57,956 nt of DNA from Herminiimonas sp. CN. Lineage in GTDB: Bacteria; Pseudomonadota; Gammaproteobacteria; Burkholderiales; Burkholderiaceae_D. A program made the translations under genes and the position numbers. Shown piece by piece: positions 8,239 through 17,081 of this stretch (position 1 is the first letter of the stretch; each line of letters begins with the position of its first letter). The notes under the pieces were generated by a model. The model searched no databases. It was not told the DNA's origin and saw only the letters and a program-made list of their open reading frames with translations. Location of the stretch: positions 4 to 57,959 of the forward strand of contig NZ_AVCC01000012.1 in NCBI RefSeq assembly GCF_000622895.1, in the 5' to 3' direction.

Positions 8239-11199
8239 TCACGCAACAAATTTTTCGATGTTGCAGATGGTCGTCTTGGTTTCCTGCATCATCGTGACGG
8301 AGTCGTAACCGTACGTGGTCGCCGTATTGACCGCTTCGCCGCGCACAATCGGCATTGCACCCTCGGGGTAATACTCTTTCAGATCCCTGCCCTGCCACCA
8401 GCCCGAGAAATGGAACGGGATAAACGCGGTTTCGGCATTGACGCGCGGCGTGACCAGCGCCTTGACCTTGATGCGCGCCCCGGTTGGGGTTGAAACGATC
8501 ACGTATTCGCCATTGCGGATGCCCCGGTCGGCAGCAGCCTTCGGGTTCAGCTCGACAAAGGCATCTTGCTGCAATTCCGCCAGCCACGGATTGGAGCGGG
8601 TTTCCTCGCCGCCGCCCTCGTACTCGACCAGGCGGCCCGAGGTAAGGATGATCGGGAATTTCTCGTACAGCTTCTCCGCGACATTCTTGTCCTGGATCGA
8701 CTTGTACAGGGTCGGCAGGCGCCAGAACGACTTTTTATCGTCATGGGTTGGGTATTTCGCCACCAGATCGGGCCGTGTTCCATACAGCGGTTCGCGGTGC
8801 ATCGGCACCGGATCGGGGAAATTCCACACTACAGCGCGCGCCTTGGCATTGCCGAACGGATGGCAGCCGTGATTCTTCATCACCACGCGCTGAATCCCGC
8901 CGGACAGATCGGTCTTCCAGTTCTTGCCTTCCGCCGCCGCTTTCTCGGTATCGCTCAATTCATTCCACCAGCCCAATTTTTTCATCAGCACATGGTCGAA
9001 TTCCGGGTAGCCGGTGGTGATATCCGCACCCAGCGAGTGCGAGCCGTCCTCCGCCAGCAAATTAACGCCGTCTTTTTCGACCCCGAAATTGGCGCGGAAA
9101 TTGCCACCGCCATCCATCACGTGCTTCGAAGTGTCGTACAGGTTGGAGGTGCCCGGGTGCTTCATTTCCGGCGTTCCATAGCAGGGCCACGGTAAGCCGA
9201 AATAATCCCCGGTCAGGTCGTAGCCGGTGGCTGCATCCTTGCCGCCTTTGCATTTCAATGTCTTGACATCGAACAGGTGCATGTTGCGCATGTGCGCCTT
9301 GAGCCGCTCCGGCGACTGGCCGGTATAGCCGATGGTCCAGGTGCCGCGATTGATCTCCTGCAGCATCGATTCCGGCTCCGGCTCCATCATGCCGCCCTTG
9401 CCCGGGACCAGCTTGATCTTTGCGACCAGTTCCTTGCCGAAACCGAGTTTTTGCGCCAACTGGTACATGATCATCTGATCGGTACGCGACTCGAACAGCG
9501 GTTCAATGACTTTTTCGCGCCATTGCAGCGACCTATTGGACGCCGTGACGGAACCCGAAGTTTCGAACTGGGTCGCAGCCGGCAACAGATATACGGCGCG
9601 GTTGGGATTCAGTTCCTGGCCATCGACTTTCATGGCGGCCATGGCTGCGGTCGCCGACGGGTAAGGGTCGATCACCACCAGCAAATCGAGTTTGTCGAAT
9701 GCCTTTTTCATTTCCAGGCCGCGGGTTTGGGAGTTCGGTGCATGGCCCCAGAACACCATCGCCTTGACATTGTTGTCCTGGTCGATGAACTCATTCTTTT
9801 CCAGCACAGCGTCGATCCAGCGCGACACGGTAGTGCCGGACTTTTCCATCATTTCCTGCGATGCAAACTGTTTCTTGACCCATTCGTAATCGACGCCCCA
9901 CACCGCGCACCAATGTTTCCAGGAGCCGGTCGCCAAGCCGTAGTAGCCCGGCAGGGAATCAGGGTTCGGCCCGACATCGGTTGCTCCCTGCACATTATCG
10001 TGGCCGCGGAAAATATTGGTGCCGCCACCCGATTTGCCGACATTGCCCAGCGCCAGCTGCAGGATGCAAGACAGGCGCACTATCGCGTTGCCGATCGTGT
10101 GCTGGGTTTGCCCCATGCACCAGACCACGGTCGAAGGGCGGTTTTTGGCAAGGGTTTCGGCGACCTTGAAAACCTCGGCCTCGGTTACGCCGCACGCCTC
10201 CTCCACTTTTTCGGGCGTCCAGGTCAGCGCTTCCTCCTTGGCCTTGTCCATGCCGTAGACGCGGTTGTTGATGTATTCCTGATCTTCCCAGCCGTTCTTG
10301 AAGATGTGGTACAGCAAACCGTACAGGAATGGGATGTCGGATCCGGAGCGGATCCGCACGTATTGTTGCGCCTTGGCTGCGGTGCGCGTGTAACGCGGGT
10401 CGACCACAACCACCTTGCAGCCGGTTTCTTTCGCGTGCAGCAGATGCAGCATCGACACCGGATGCGCCTCGGCGGCATTGGAACCGATATACATTGCCGC
10501 CTTCGCGTTCTGCATGTCGTTGTAGCTATTTGTCATTGCGCCATAGCCCCAGGTGTTGGCAACACCCGCAACCGTGGTGGAATGGCAGATCCGTGCCTGG
10601 TGATCGCAGTTATTGCTGCCGAAAAATGAGACGAATTTTCGCAGCAAGGCGGACTGTTCGTTGTTGTGCTTGGAGGAGCCGACCCAGAACACCGAATCCG
10701 GGCCGCTGACCTTGCGGATATCGAGCATCTTGGCGGAAATCTCGTTTAGCGCCTGATCCCAACTGATGCGCTGATACTTGCCGTTGACCAGCTTCATCGG
10801 ATATTTCAGCCGGTACTCGCCATGGCCGTGCTCGCGCAGCGCAGCGCCCTTGGCGCAATGCGCGCCGAGATTGATCGGCGAATCGAAGACCGGCTCCTGC
10901 CGCACCCAAATGCCGTTTTGGACCACTGCGTCCACCGCACAACCGACCGAGCAATGGGTGCATACGGTGCGCCTGACCTCGATCTTGGCGCCGGCCGTCT
11001 TGCCTTCGACCGCCGCCTTGGCTTTTTGTATCAGGCCCAATTGCGCAGCGGCGATCCCGGCCCCGACACCAATGCCGGAGCGTTTCAGGAACAGCCGGCG
11101 ATCCATCGTCGGTAACGCGCGCGACAGGCTGGCGGCAAGGCCGGATGTAAAACGGCTGGGCGGATGCCGGCCTGCGTCGCTTTTGCGGGTCAACAGCAT
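8239..11199 (-). CDS. fdhA: Formate dehydrogenase alpha subunit, molybdopterin oxidoreductase (Cys form)
   Basis: Catalytic subunit that oxidises formate to CO2 with a bis-MGD molybdenum (or tungsten) centre; 986 residues. A Tat signal DRRLFLKRSGIG at about residues 33-44 predicts export folded to the periplasm. The [4Fe-4S] ligands are Cys80, Cys83, Cys87 and Cys115, and the metal ligand is Cys205 in RICHSTTVAG, so this is a cysteine, not selenocysteine, enzyme. ATG at 11199 has a GAGGTG ribosome site five bases upstream. An alternative ATG at residue 32 would leave a shorter, more usual Tat leader. Confidence 0.96.
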   Translation of the reverse strand: MLLTRKSDAGRHPPSRFTSGLAASLSRALPTMDRRLFLKRSGIGVGAGIAAAQLGLIQKAKAAVEGKTAGAKIEVRRTVCTHCSVGCAVDAVVQNGIWVRQEPVFDSPINLGAHCAKGAALREHGHGEYRLKYPMKLVNGKYQRISWDQALNEISAKMLDIRKVSGPDSVFWVGSSKHNNEQSALLRKFVSFFGSNNCDHQARICHSTTVAGVANTWGYGAMTNSYNDMQNAKAAMYIGSNAAEAHPVSMLHLLHAKETGCKVVVVDPRYTRTAAKAQQYVRIRSGSDIPFLYGLLYHIFKNGWEDQEYINNRVYGMDKAKEEALTWTPEKVEEACGVTEAEVFKVAETLAKNRPSTVVWCMGQTQHTIGNAIVRLSCILQLALGNVGKSGGGTNIFRGHDNVQGATDVGPNPDSLPGYYGLATGSWKHWCAVWGVDYEWVKKQFASQEMMEKSGTTVSRWIDAVLEKNEFIDQDNNVKAMVFWGHAPNSQTRGLEMKKAFDKLDLLVVIDPYPSATAAMAAMKVDGQELNPNRAVYLLPAATQFETSGSVTASNRSLQWREKVIEPLFESRTDQMIMYQLAQKLGFGKELVAKIKLVPGKGGMMEPEPESMLQEINRGTWTIGYTGQSPERLKAHMRNMHLFDVKTLKCKGGKDAATGYDLTGDYFGLPWPCYGTPEMKHPGTSNLYDTSKHVMDGGGNFRANFGVEKDGVNLLAEDGSHSLGADITTGYPEFDHVLMKKLGWWNELSDTEKAAAEGKNWKTDLSGGIQRVVMKNHGCHPFGNAKARAVVWNFPDPVPMHREPLYGTRPDLVAKYPTHDDKKSFWRLPTLYKSIQDKNVAEKLYEKFPIILTSGRLVEYEGGGEETRSNPWLAELQQDAFVELNPKAAADRGIRNGEYVIVSTPTGARIKVKALVTPRVNAETAFIPFHFSGWWQGRDLKEYYPEGAMPIVRGEAVNTATTYGYDSVTMMQETKTTICNIEKFVA

Positions 11200-11214
11200 G
11201 TTGTCACCTCGCTA

Positions 11215-11412
11215 TCAGATGGTGGTGGTGCGGTAGTATTTTTTGACATGCTCCGTCAGTCGATAGCCGCCGCCGGCAGGCTCGGTAGCGACGGCGCCCA
11301 GCGCCTTGCCGGCAGGTGCTCTGCTGGAAATCCTGGCCGCAACACCAGCCGCAGCAGCCAAGCCGAGCCCGGAAAGGAATGTCCGGCGTGCGATTTTGTT
11401 TGTATCGGCCAT
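11215..11412 (-). CDS. Small Tat-signal protein at the head of the fdh operon
   Basis: A 65-residue protein, almost all of it a Tat leader: ARRTFLSGLGLAAAAGVAAR at residues 8-27, followed by about 38 residues ending HVKKYYRTTTI. It lies 15 bases before fdhA in the same direction. Small twin-arginine proteins at the head of such operons are seen with other molybdoenzymes and are often annotated as formate dehydrogenase-region Tat proteins; the role is not established. The longer open frame up to 11523 overlaps the promoter, so ATG 11412 is chosen. Confidence 0.82.
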   Translation of the reverse strand: MADTNKIARRTFLSGLGLAAAAGVAARISSRAPAGKALGAVATEPAGGGYRLTEHVKKYYRTTTI

Positions 11413-11494
11413 GACGGTCTCCTGAATGCAGGTTGGGAATCCTGATCTTCTTGCAGGCGCTCGTGAATCGTGATTTGACTGCCTATCATCTTGC

Positions 11495-11533
11495 ATCTTA
11501 TGCAAACCATTACAATTGTTCAATAAACAATTG
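11495..11533 (-). promoter_or_regulatory. Putative promoter and palindromic operator of the fdh operon
   Basis: An 8-bp inverted repeat, CAATTGTT-caata-AACAATTG, occupies 11513-11533. On the minus strand a TTGAAC box (11518-11523) lies 17 bases from TAAGAT (11495-11500), an acceptable sigma-70 pair overlapping the palindrome, about 83 bases before the small Tat gene. A dimeric regulator bound here would cover the -35 box. The regulator is unknown; no regulator gene is adjacent. Confidence 0.5.
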
Positions 11534-11623
11534 CAATTAAAGATTTCAGAACGTCAGCTTGAAACCATGCCGGATCAGGCTTCGCCAGTCTCGTCTGCAG
11601 CGCCATGCAAATAATACAAATTA

Positions 11624-11695
11624 TGGGGTATCAATAAAAATAGGTAATTATAACAATATTTATATGCCGAAATTAAAATACACAACCCCAGTATA
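11624..11695 (-). repeat. Dispersed 72-bp element, copy 1 (TGTATTT family)
   Basis: Read on the minus strand from 11695, this copy begins TATACTGGGG, has TGTATTTTAATTTCGGC at its positions 14-30 and ends GATACCCCA. The same ends, internal box and length recur in five other intergenic places in the window. It lies 78 bases beyond the torD stop and upstream of the fdh operon promoter. The terminal box differs by one base from the ATACTCC of the other copies. Confidence 0.7.
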
Positions 11696-11773
11696 TACAC
11701 AACGCCGGAAACCCTGCCGCACTCTGATTGCGGTCGTACCTATCTCAGCGTAGCGGCAATTTCCGGCGGCAAT

Positions 11774-12391
11774 TTAAGCCATATCAAAGGCCTGCATCTC
11801 CACTTCGAAAAACGTCCGCGCCAGGTTGGCCACTGCCGCGTACAGCCTGGCATGGCTGTTGGCATTGATTGCGGTGCAGGCATCGAACACCCAGGCTTGC
11901 ATGTGGGCGGTAAAAAAGGTTTTTTGCACTGCGATATTGGCTTGCAGTACGTCATCCGACGCGATCAGGTGGCGCATCACCTCGCACAAGGTTGCGATAT
12001 GATCCTCGCTCTCGGTCACCGCGGCCGTCCGCTCCAGGCCGAGTCGGTCCAGGTCGGCGCGCAACGCCGCCAGCGGCTTTTCCATCAAGAAGCCGGACAG
12101 GTAATACGAACCGTACAGCATCACTTCCGGCTTGCCGGTGCTGATGAACAACTGCTCGTATTCTTCCCGCGCTGCTTCGGCTTGCGTATTCTTGCAGGCC
12201 AGCGCCAGCTCGATCCAGGCGCGTTCCAGCACGCCGTCGCCGCCGGACTGCGCGGCAGCCACAGCATCGATCAGCGCCTGCGGCGGCGGGGCGTAAAACA
12301 GCGTGGCCAGCAAGCCGTACAAATCCGCGCGGGCGGCTTCCTCGCCCTGGTCCGGGGTTTCAAACTTCATTGGCTGGCTGGTGGCGTTCAT
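11774..12391 (-). CDS. TorD/DmsD-family molybdoenzyme chaperone
   Basis: A 205-residue, all-helical, cytosolic protein of the TorD superfamily. Such chaperones bind Tat leaders of molybdoenzymes until the cofactor is inserted. Recognisable features are ADLYGLLATLFYAPPP near the N-terminus, REEYEQLFISTGKPEVMLYGSYY and the EDHIATLCEVMRHLI helix. Its client is probably FdhA, encoded just downstream. It follows the polyferredoxin gene by 12 bases in the same direction, so both are probably co-transcribed. Confidence 0.87.
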   Translation of the reverse strand: MNATSQPMKFETPDQGEEAARADLYGLLATLFYAPPPQALIDAVAAAQSGGDGVLERAWIELALACKNTQAEAAREEYEQLFISTGKPEVMLYGSYYLSGFLMEKPLAALRADLDRLGLERTAAVTESEDHIATLCEVMRHLIASDDVLQANIAVQKTFFTAHMQAWVFDACTAINANSHARLYAAVANLARTFFEVEMQAFDMA

Positions 12392-12403
12392 GCATTCTCC
12401 GGC

Positions 12404-14512
12404 TCACTGCGGTTGTTTCAGGGCGGTTATCGAAGCCTCGTTTTTATTTTCCATCATGTCGATCACGCGGCAGTCGGAACACATCCTGATGCGGTCCAGA
12501 TTGCCGGCGAAAGCGCCGTGCGCCGACAGTTTTGCCAGCATGTTGTCGATCATCTGCAGCGTGCCGAACGGCGTATTGCAGCGGATGCAATGGTAGGGCT
12601 GCGCTTCGTTCAACACCACCGCTTGCCTGGCGGCGTCGGTAAACAACAGGCGCGGCGACAGCGTGATCGCCGACTCGGGGCAGGTTTTTTCGCACAAGCC
12701 GCACTGCACGCAGTTTTTCTCGATAAAACGCAACTGCGGCAGGCTCGGGTTATCGGTCAGCGCGGATTCGGGGCAGGCGCCGACGCAGGACATGCACAGC
12801 GTGCAGGCATCCTTGTCGACTGCCACCGCGCCGTACAAGGCGCCGGCTGGCAAGGCAATCTGCTCTACTCTGGCCGGCGCATGCCGGTGCAAATGCGCGA
12901 GCGCGAACTCGAGTGCGGTGCGTTTGTCAGCCGCCAGATTGAAAGTCGCGCAGCTTTGCGGCGCCTGGGCTGGCGTCAGCGCATTGACTGCGGCGTCGAG
13001 TTCGGCGGCGGTCCTGGCACGTATCAGCTGCACGTGGATGCCTGCATAGCCCAGCCCGGACAGGATGGTTTGCGCCAGTTCCATCTGCTGCTGCAGCGCC
13101 TCCAGGTATTGCGGCGCTTCCTCGCCCGTCACCAGCACGCTGACATCGGCCGCGCCGTAGGCAAAGGCGGCGAGCCAGACGTCGATGCCGGCCGCAGCCG
13201 TGTGGTGCAGCTCGAGCGGGATGATGCGCGCCGGCATGCCGCGCCAGCCGGCCTTGGCCAGCCTGCCCGTCTGCTCCACCAAGGTGGTGCCCTGCCCCTG
13301 GCTGTGGAACAGCAGCCCGGCTTGGCGGCCGCCTGCCTTGGCATAGGTGGTCAGCAGCGTCTTGATGCGCAACCCCATGTCGGGGGTACGCGGGTACGCA
13401 TACGCGAGTGCGCCGGACGGACAGACCGTGCTGCAGGCGCCGCAGCCGGCGCACAGATTGGGATCGACCCTGACGCGATTGCCGTGGTGGCTGATCGCTT
13501 CGGCCGAGCAGATATCGATGCAGGCGTTGCAGCCGATTTTTTCATTGCGGCTGTGGGCGCACAGCTTTTCCTTGTAGGTGACGAATTTCGGCTTTTCGAA
13601 CTGGCCGATCATCTGCGTGAGCTTCAACGCATCCTCAAACTGGCGCGCGACATCCGGCCCGGGCGCGAAATATCCCTGCGGCAACTGATGGACGCACAGC
13701 AGCGGCGTACGGGACAAGTCGAAGATCAGATCGAATTCGCCGCTGCGGTCGTTGGCCGCCTTGATGTCGCCGCGCGCAAAATCGATCGCGCCGATGCTGC
13801 CGCAGGCCTTGACGCAATCGCCGTGCGAGCGGCACAGGTTAGGATCGATCTGGTAGCTCAGGTCGATCGCCCCTTCCGGGCAGGCTTCGATGCAGGCGTT
13901 GCAGCGGACGCAGGCTTCCAGGTCGATCGGGTTGTCTTGCTGCCAGCGCACCTGGAACGCGCCCAGCCAGCCGGAAATCGCAATCTGCTTGCCCGAAAAG
14001 CTGGGAAAACTGCGCTCGCCCAGCATCTGATTCTGGCTGCCGGATGTCAGCAGCACGCTGACATCGACTTGATCGCCCAAGCGCCGGACCCACGGCAACA
14101 CCTGATCGGCCGGCCCGATAATCAGCGCATGCCCGGCCGAATCGAAATCGACGATCGGTACCGGCTCCGGGTCGGGCAAGGCGGCGGCGGCCAGCAATGC
14201 CGCCATCTTCGGCAACGCGGTCTTCGATTCCGCGCTCCAGCCGGCGGTTTCGCGGATATTCACGAAGCGAATCGGCACCATCGTGTTTTTTTGCTGCGCC
14301 AGTTCGGCAAACAGCGCGCGCTCCTGGGTGCAGGCGACGACCACCTCATCGACGCCGTCCAGCACCTCCAGATAGGCGCCGATCTCGCGCCGGCAGAGCT
14401 GGCTGGCCACCGGCAGCGCACCGCTGCCGAGCGCGGCGCCTAGCTGAGTGCCGGCCGCAGCATCGAGCGGCATGCTGCGGTTGCAGTTGCAGATTCTGAA
14501 TTGGGTCGTCAT
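12404..14512 (-). CDS. Large polyferredoxin-like iron-sulfur protein of the fdh cluster
   Basis: A 702-residue soluble protein with several ferredoxin modules: CVRCNACIEACPEGAID and CRSHGDCVKAC, then CNACIDICSAEAI and CAGCGACSTVCPSGAL, then CTLCMSCVGACPESAL and CVQCGLCEKTCPESAI. A C-terminal CIRC...CSDC set could hold one more centre. The N-terminus has two more Cys (CNCNRS). Regions between modules lack cysteine clusters and may be adaptor domains. Genes of this type accompany formate dehydrogenase in Burkholderiales, but the role is not established; electron delivery during enzyme maturation or to another acceptor is inference. Its start overlaps the DUF3306 stop by four bases. Confidence 0.83.
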   Translation of the reverse strand: MTTQFRICNCNRSMPLDAAAGTQLGAALGSGALPVASQLCRREIGAYLEVLDGVDEVVVACTQERALFAELAQQKNTMVPIRFVNIRETAGWSAESKTALPKMAALLAAAALPDPEPVPIVDFDSAGHALIIGPADQVLPWVRRLGDQVDVSVLLTSGSQNQMLGERSFPSFSGKQIAISGWLGAFQVRWQQDNPIDLEACVRCNACIEACPEGAIDLSYQIDPNLCRSHGDCVKACGSIGAIDFARGDIKAANDRSGEFDLIFDLSRTPLLCVHQLPQGYFAPGPDVARQFEDALKLTQMIGQFEKPKFVTYKEKLCAHSRNEKIGCNACIDICSAEAISHHGNRVRVDPNLCAGCGACSTVCPSGALAYAYPRTPDMGLRIKTLLTTYAKAGGRQAGLLFHSQGQGTTLVEQTGRLAKAGWRGMPARIIPLELHHTAAAGIDVWLAAFAYGAADVSVLVTGEEAPQYLEALQQQMELAQTILSGLGYAGIHVQLIRARTAAELDAAVNALTPAQAPQSCATFNLAADKRTALEFALAHLHRHAPARVEQIALPAGALYGAVAVDKDACTLCMSCVGACPESALTDNPSLPQLRFIEKNCVQCGLCEKTCPESAITLSPRLLFTDAARQAVVLNEAQPYHCIRCNTPFGTLQMIDNMLAKLSAHGAFAGNLDRIRMCSDCRVIDMMENKNEASITALKQPQ

Positions 14513-15138
14513 ACAGCCTCATTCTTGTGCGTTGCGACGGCAGCCGGCAGCGGCAGCGGCAGCGGATTCGGCACCAGGACCGGCGGGGTGTCCGGTTGAA
14601 CCTCTTGCTGCGGCAGGGCGGGGGCAGGATCGTGTGGTGCTGTTGTGACGGTCGGGAGCAGCGGAACCGGCTCGGGCGGATTGACGGCAGGAGCTTGCTC
14701 TGCCTGTTCCGGCATCGGCATCGGCATCGGCTCCGGCAATGGCGACACCGGCCTGGCAAAGAATTGCGCCGGATCGAGCGCGCCCCTGGCATGTTGCAAC
14801 GCTTCCAGCATGCCGGGCGGCAGCGGGTCGGGCTGGCTGTAGTCCCCGACGTAAATATCGAGCCCATCCATGATGTTGAACTGCGGCAGCGCAAACAACT
14901 TTTTCATCGCGGAGCGCTTGACGGTCTCATCGACGCCCTTGGCGACAAATGCGGCGTAGTCGGAGTCCGCCGTCAGGCCTTCGACATCGGCTAGCGTCGG
15001 CAGCGGCTTGCCTGCCGTTGCCGAGCCGCTGCCGAGCTGCGCATCCGCAACGACGGCGGCAGGATCAAGAGCGGCAGGTGGCGGTACAGCATCGACCTTG
15101 CGCTTGCTCCAGCGCGCGAAAAAATCATCGGCTGCCAT
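14509..15138 (-). CDS. DUF3306 domain protein
   Basis: A 209-residue protein beginning MAADDFFARWSKRKVDAV, the conserved N-terminal stretch of DUF3306. A globular part with LPTLADVEGLTADSDYAAFV and LPQFNIMDGLDIYVGDYSQPD follows, then a long Pro/Glu/Met-rich tail with no obvious fold. The family is found with formate dehydrogenase genes in proteobacteria and has no known activity. ATG 15138 is chosen because it begins the domain; an upstream frame to 15189 lies inside the DUF3305 gene. It overlaps both neighbours, indicating translational coupling. Confidence 0.85.
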   Translation of the reverse strand: MAADDFFARWSKRKVDAVPPPAALDPAAVVADAQLGSGSATAGKPLPTLADVEGLTADSDYAAFVAKGVDETVKRSAMKKLFALPQFNIMDGLDIYVGDYSQPDPLPPGMLEALQHARGALDPAQFFARPVSPLPEPMPMPMPEQAEQAPAVNPPEPVPLLPTVTTAPHDPAPALPQQEVQPDTPPVLVPNPLPLPLPAAVATHKNEAV

Positions 15139-15646
15139 TATCCTTGCCCTCCGCCTGCGCCATCCGATCAACGCCAGCACCGCCTTCAAACGAAGGCTTT
15201 TTGCGTTTGCGTTTGACCTCGGACTGATAATGCTGCTGGGTGAACATGCTCAAGCGTTCGATGATCGCCGCCGACGCCGGCAGCGTTTCGACCTGTTCGC
15301 CGCCATCCATCAGGCGCGCCGCCTCGTTGTATGACAACGTGACAGCCTTCGGCACCGCCACTTCTTGCGCGCCGATCTGCTCGATGCGCCACATGATGAA
15401 CCAGCATGGGACGGCGGAACTGAGGTTGAGATAATAGCCCTCGCCCTCGTCGCTGAACAGCTTGATGGCGAAGCCGGGAAATATCCAGCGCGTATCGTCG
15501 ACATCGTCCAGCAGGCAGCGCGCGCCGCCGGGTGGCAAGGCGGCTGTATCGAGCACCTCCAGCGGGAGCCACTGATGCGACTGCCAGCGGTTGTCGAGCG
15601 CCTTGCGCTGCATGATGACACTCACATCGATTGCCTGCGTCTCCAC
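15125..15646 (-). CDS. DUF3305 domain protein
   Basis: A 173-residue cytosolic protein with the DUF3305 pattern: an N-terminal METQAIDVSVIMQRKALDNR, conserved Trp residues in RWQSHQWLPLEVLD, and a C-terminal basic segment VKRKRKKPSFEGG. First gene of the DUF3305-DUF3306-polyferredoxin-torD group, all with short overlaps or gaps. The function is unknown; constant association with formate dehydrogenase suggests a biogenesis role. Confidence 0.83.
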   Translation of the reverse strand: METQAIDVSVIMQRKALDNRWQSHQWLPLEVLDTAALPPGGARCLLDDVDDTRWIFPGFAIKLFSDEGEGYYLNLSSAVPCWFIMWRIEQIGAQEVAVPKAVTLSYNEAARLMDGGEQVETLPASAAIIERLSMFTQQHYQSEVKRKRKKPSFEGGAGVDRMAQAEGKDNGSR

Positions 15647-15720
15647 CTTCGGGCCTCATTTCTGTGCACTGGGTCAGACTGCTTCCCGCCGCAAGCGGCA
15701 AAAAGCTTGCTTGATGTCAA

Positions 15721-15793
15721 TATACTCTGCAATGTATTTCAAAAACACCAGGACAACCCTGTGGGAATCCCAGTGCCTTAAATCATACTCCCA
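15721..15793 (+). repeat. Dispersed 73-bp element, copy 2
   Basis: Begins TATACTCTGC, has TGTATTT at its positions 13-19, and ends CATACTCCCA. It lies in the 220-base gap between DUF3305 and mrp, roughly midway. The gap has no other feature apart from possible promoter sequence for DUF3305. This is the only copy without a clear TATTT...AAATA dyad. Confidence 0.75.
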
Positions 15794-15866
15794 ATATTAA
15801 AGATAACGCCACAAGCGGGAAGAAGGTGCACGGATTGGGCTACAGCCGGCCCGTTCATGCAAAAAC

Positions 15867-16955
15867 TCAATCGTTCTTGACCACGATACTCGGAAACTTG
15901 CCGCTCATGTCGCGCGCTTTTTCCGCCACGCCGATCGCGATTTTGCGGGCGATTTCCTTGTAAATCGCAGTCACCGGGCCATCCGGGTCGGCCACCACGG
16001 TCGGGCGGCCGGAGTCGGCCTGCTCGCGAATCGACATCGTCAGCGGCAGCCCGCCGAGGAAGGGAACACCGTATTCCGCACACATCTTCTCGCCGCCGCC
16101 GGCGCCGAAAATCGATTCCGCATGGCCGCAGTTGGAGCAGATATGGGTGCTCATGTTTTCGACGATGCCGAGGATCGGAATCCCGACCTTCTCGAACATC
16201 TTCAAGCCCTTGCGCGCATCCAGCAAGGCGATGTCCTGCGGCGTGGTGACGATCACCGCACCGGTCACCGGCACTTTTTGCGACAGCGTCAGCTGGATGT
16301 CGCCGGTACCCGGCGGCATATCGACGATCAGGTAATCGAGGTCGCGCCAGTTGGTCTGCTCCAGCAATTGCTGCAGCGCCTGCGTGACCATCGGGCCGCG
16401 CCACACCATCGGCTCGTCGGGGTCGATCATGAAACCGATCGAGGATACCTGCAGGCCGTAATTTTCCAGCGGCTCCATGGTCTTGCCGTCGAGCGACTCC
16501 GGCCGGCCGGCGATGCCCATCATCATCGGCTGCGAGGGGCCGTAGATATCGGCGTCCAGAATCCCGACCGACGCCCCTTCGGCGGCCAGCGCCAGCGCCA
16601 GATTGGCCGCAGTGGTCGATTTGCCGACGCCGCCCTTGCCGGAAGCGACAGCGATGATGTTCTTCACATTCTGCATCAGCTTGACGCCGCGCTGCACCGC
16701 GTGCGAAATAATCTTGACATACACATTGACGCTGACATTCCCGACGCCGGGAATGCCGCGCAGCGCAGCGATCGCGCTTTTGCGGATCGCATCGATCTGG
16801 CTTTTAGCCGGATAGCCAAGCTCGATATCAAGTGCAATATCGGCACCGTCGAGCACAATGTTTTTGACCGATTTGGTGGATACGAAGTCCTTGTTTGTGT
16901 TCGGGTCGATTACTGTAGCCAGGATTTCCTTAACCGTTTCTACCGTGATGCTCAT
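15867..16955 (-). CDS. apbC: Mrp/ApbC iron-sulfur cluster carrier ATPase
   Basis: Cytosolic P-loop protein of the Mrp/NBP35 family that binds and transfers [4Fe-4S] clusters to apo-proteins. From ATG 16955 it has 362 residues: an N-terminal MIP18/DUF59 domain (about 1-90), the deviant Walker A GKGGVGKSTTAANLALAL near residue 105, and the cluster-binding CxxC in ICSNCGHAESIFG. An ATG at 16967 would add METS. It is divergent from metG across 126 bases, a pairing seen in many proteobacteria. Its clients could include the many Fe-S proteins encoded here. Confidence 0.94.
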   Translation of the reverse strand: MSITVETVKEILATVIDPNTNKDFVSTKSVKNIVLDGADIALDIELGYPAKSQIDAIRKSAIAALRGIPGVGNVSVNVYVKIISHAVQRGVKLMQNVKNIIAVASGKGGVGKSTTAANLALALAAEGASVGILDADIYGPSQPMMMGIAGRPESLDGKTMEPLENYGLQVSSIGFMIDPDEPMVWRGPMVTQALQQLLEQTNWRDLDYLIVDMPPGTGDIQLTLSQKVPVTGAVIVTTPQDIALLDARKGLKMFEKVGIPILGIVENMSTHICSNCGHAESIFGAGGGEKMCAEYGVPFLGGLPLTMSIREQADSGRPTVVADPDGPVTAIYKEIARKIAIGVAEKARDMSGKFPSIVVKND

Positions 16956-17081
16956 GCTTGTCTCCATAGTTGATAGGCAAGTCTAGCGCAAAACCGCGCG
17001 CGCAACAGCATATCCCTTATGCACCACATGTCTATTGCACTGTTAAAATGACGTTTTCTTCATGTCAAAAGCGCACCAACC

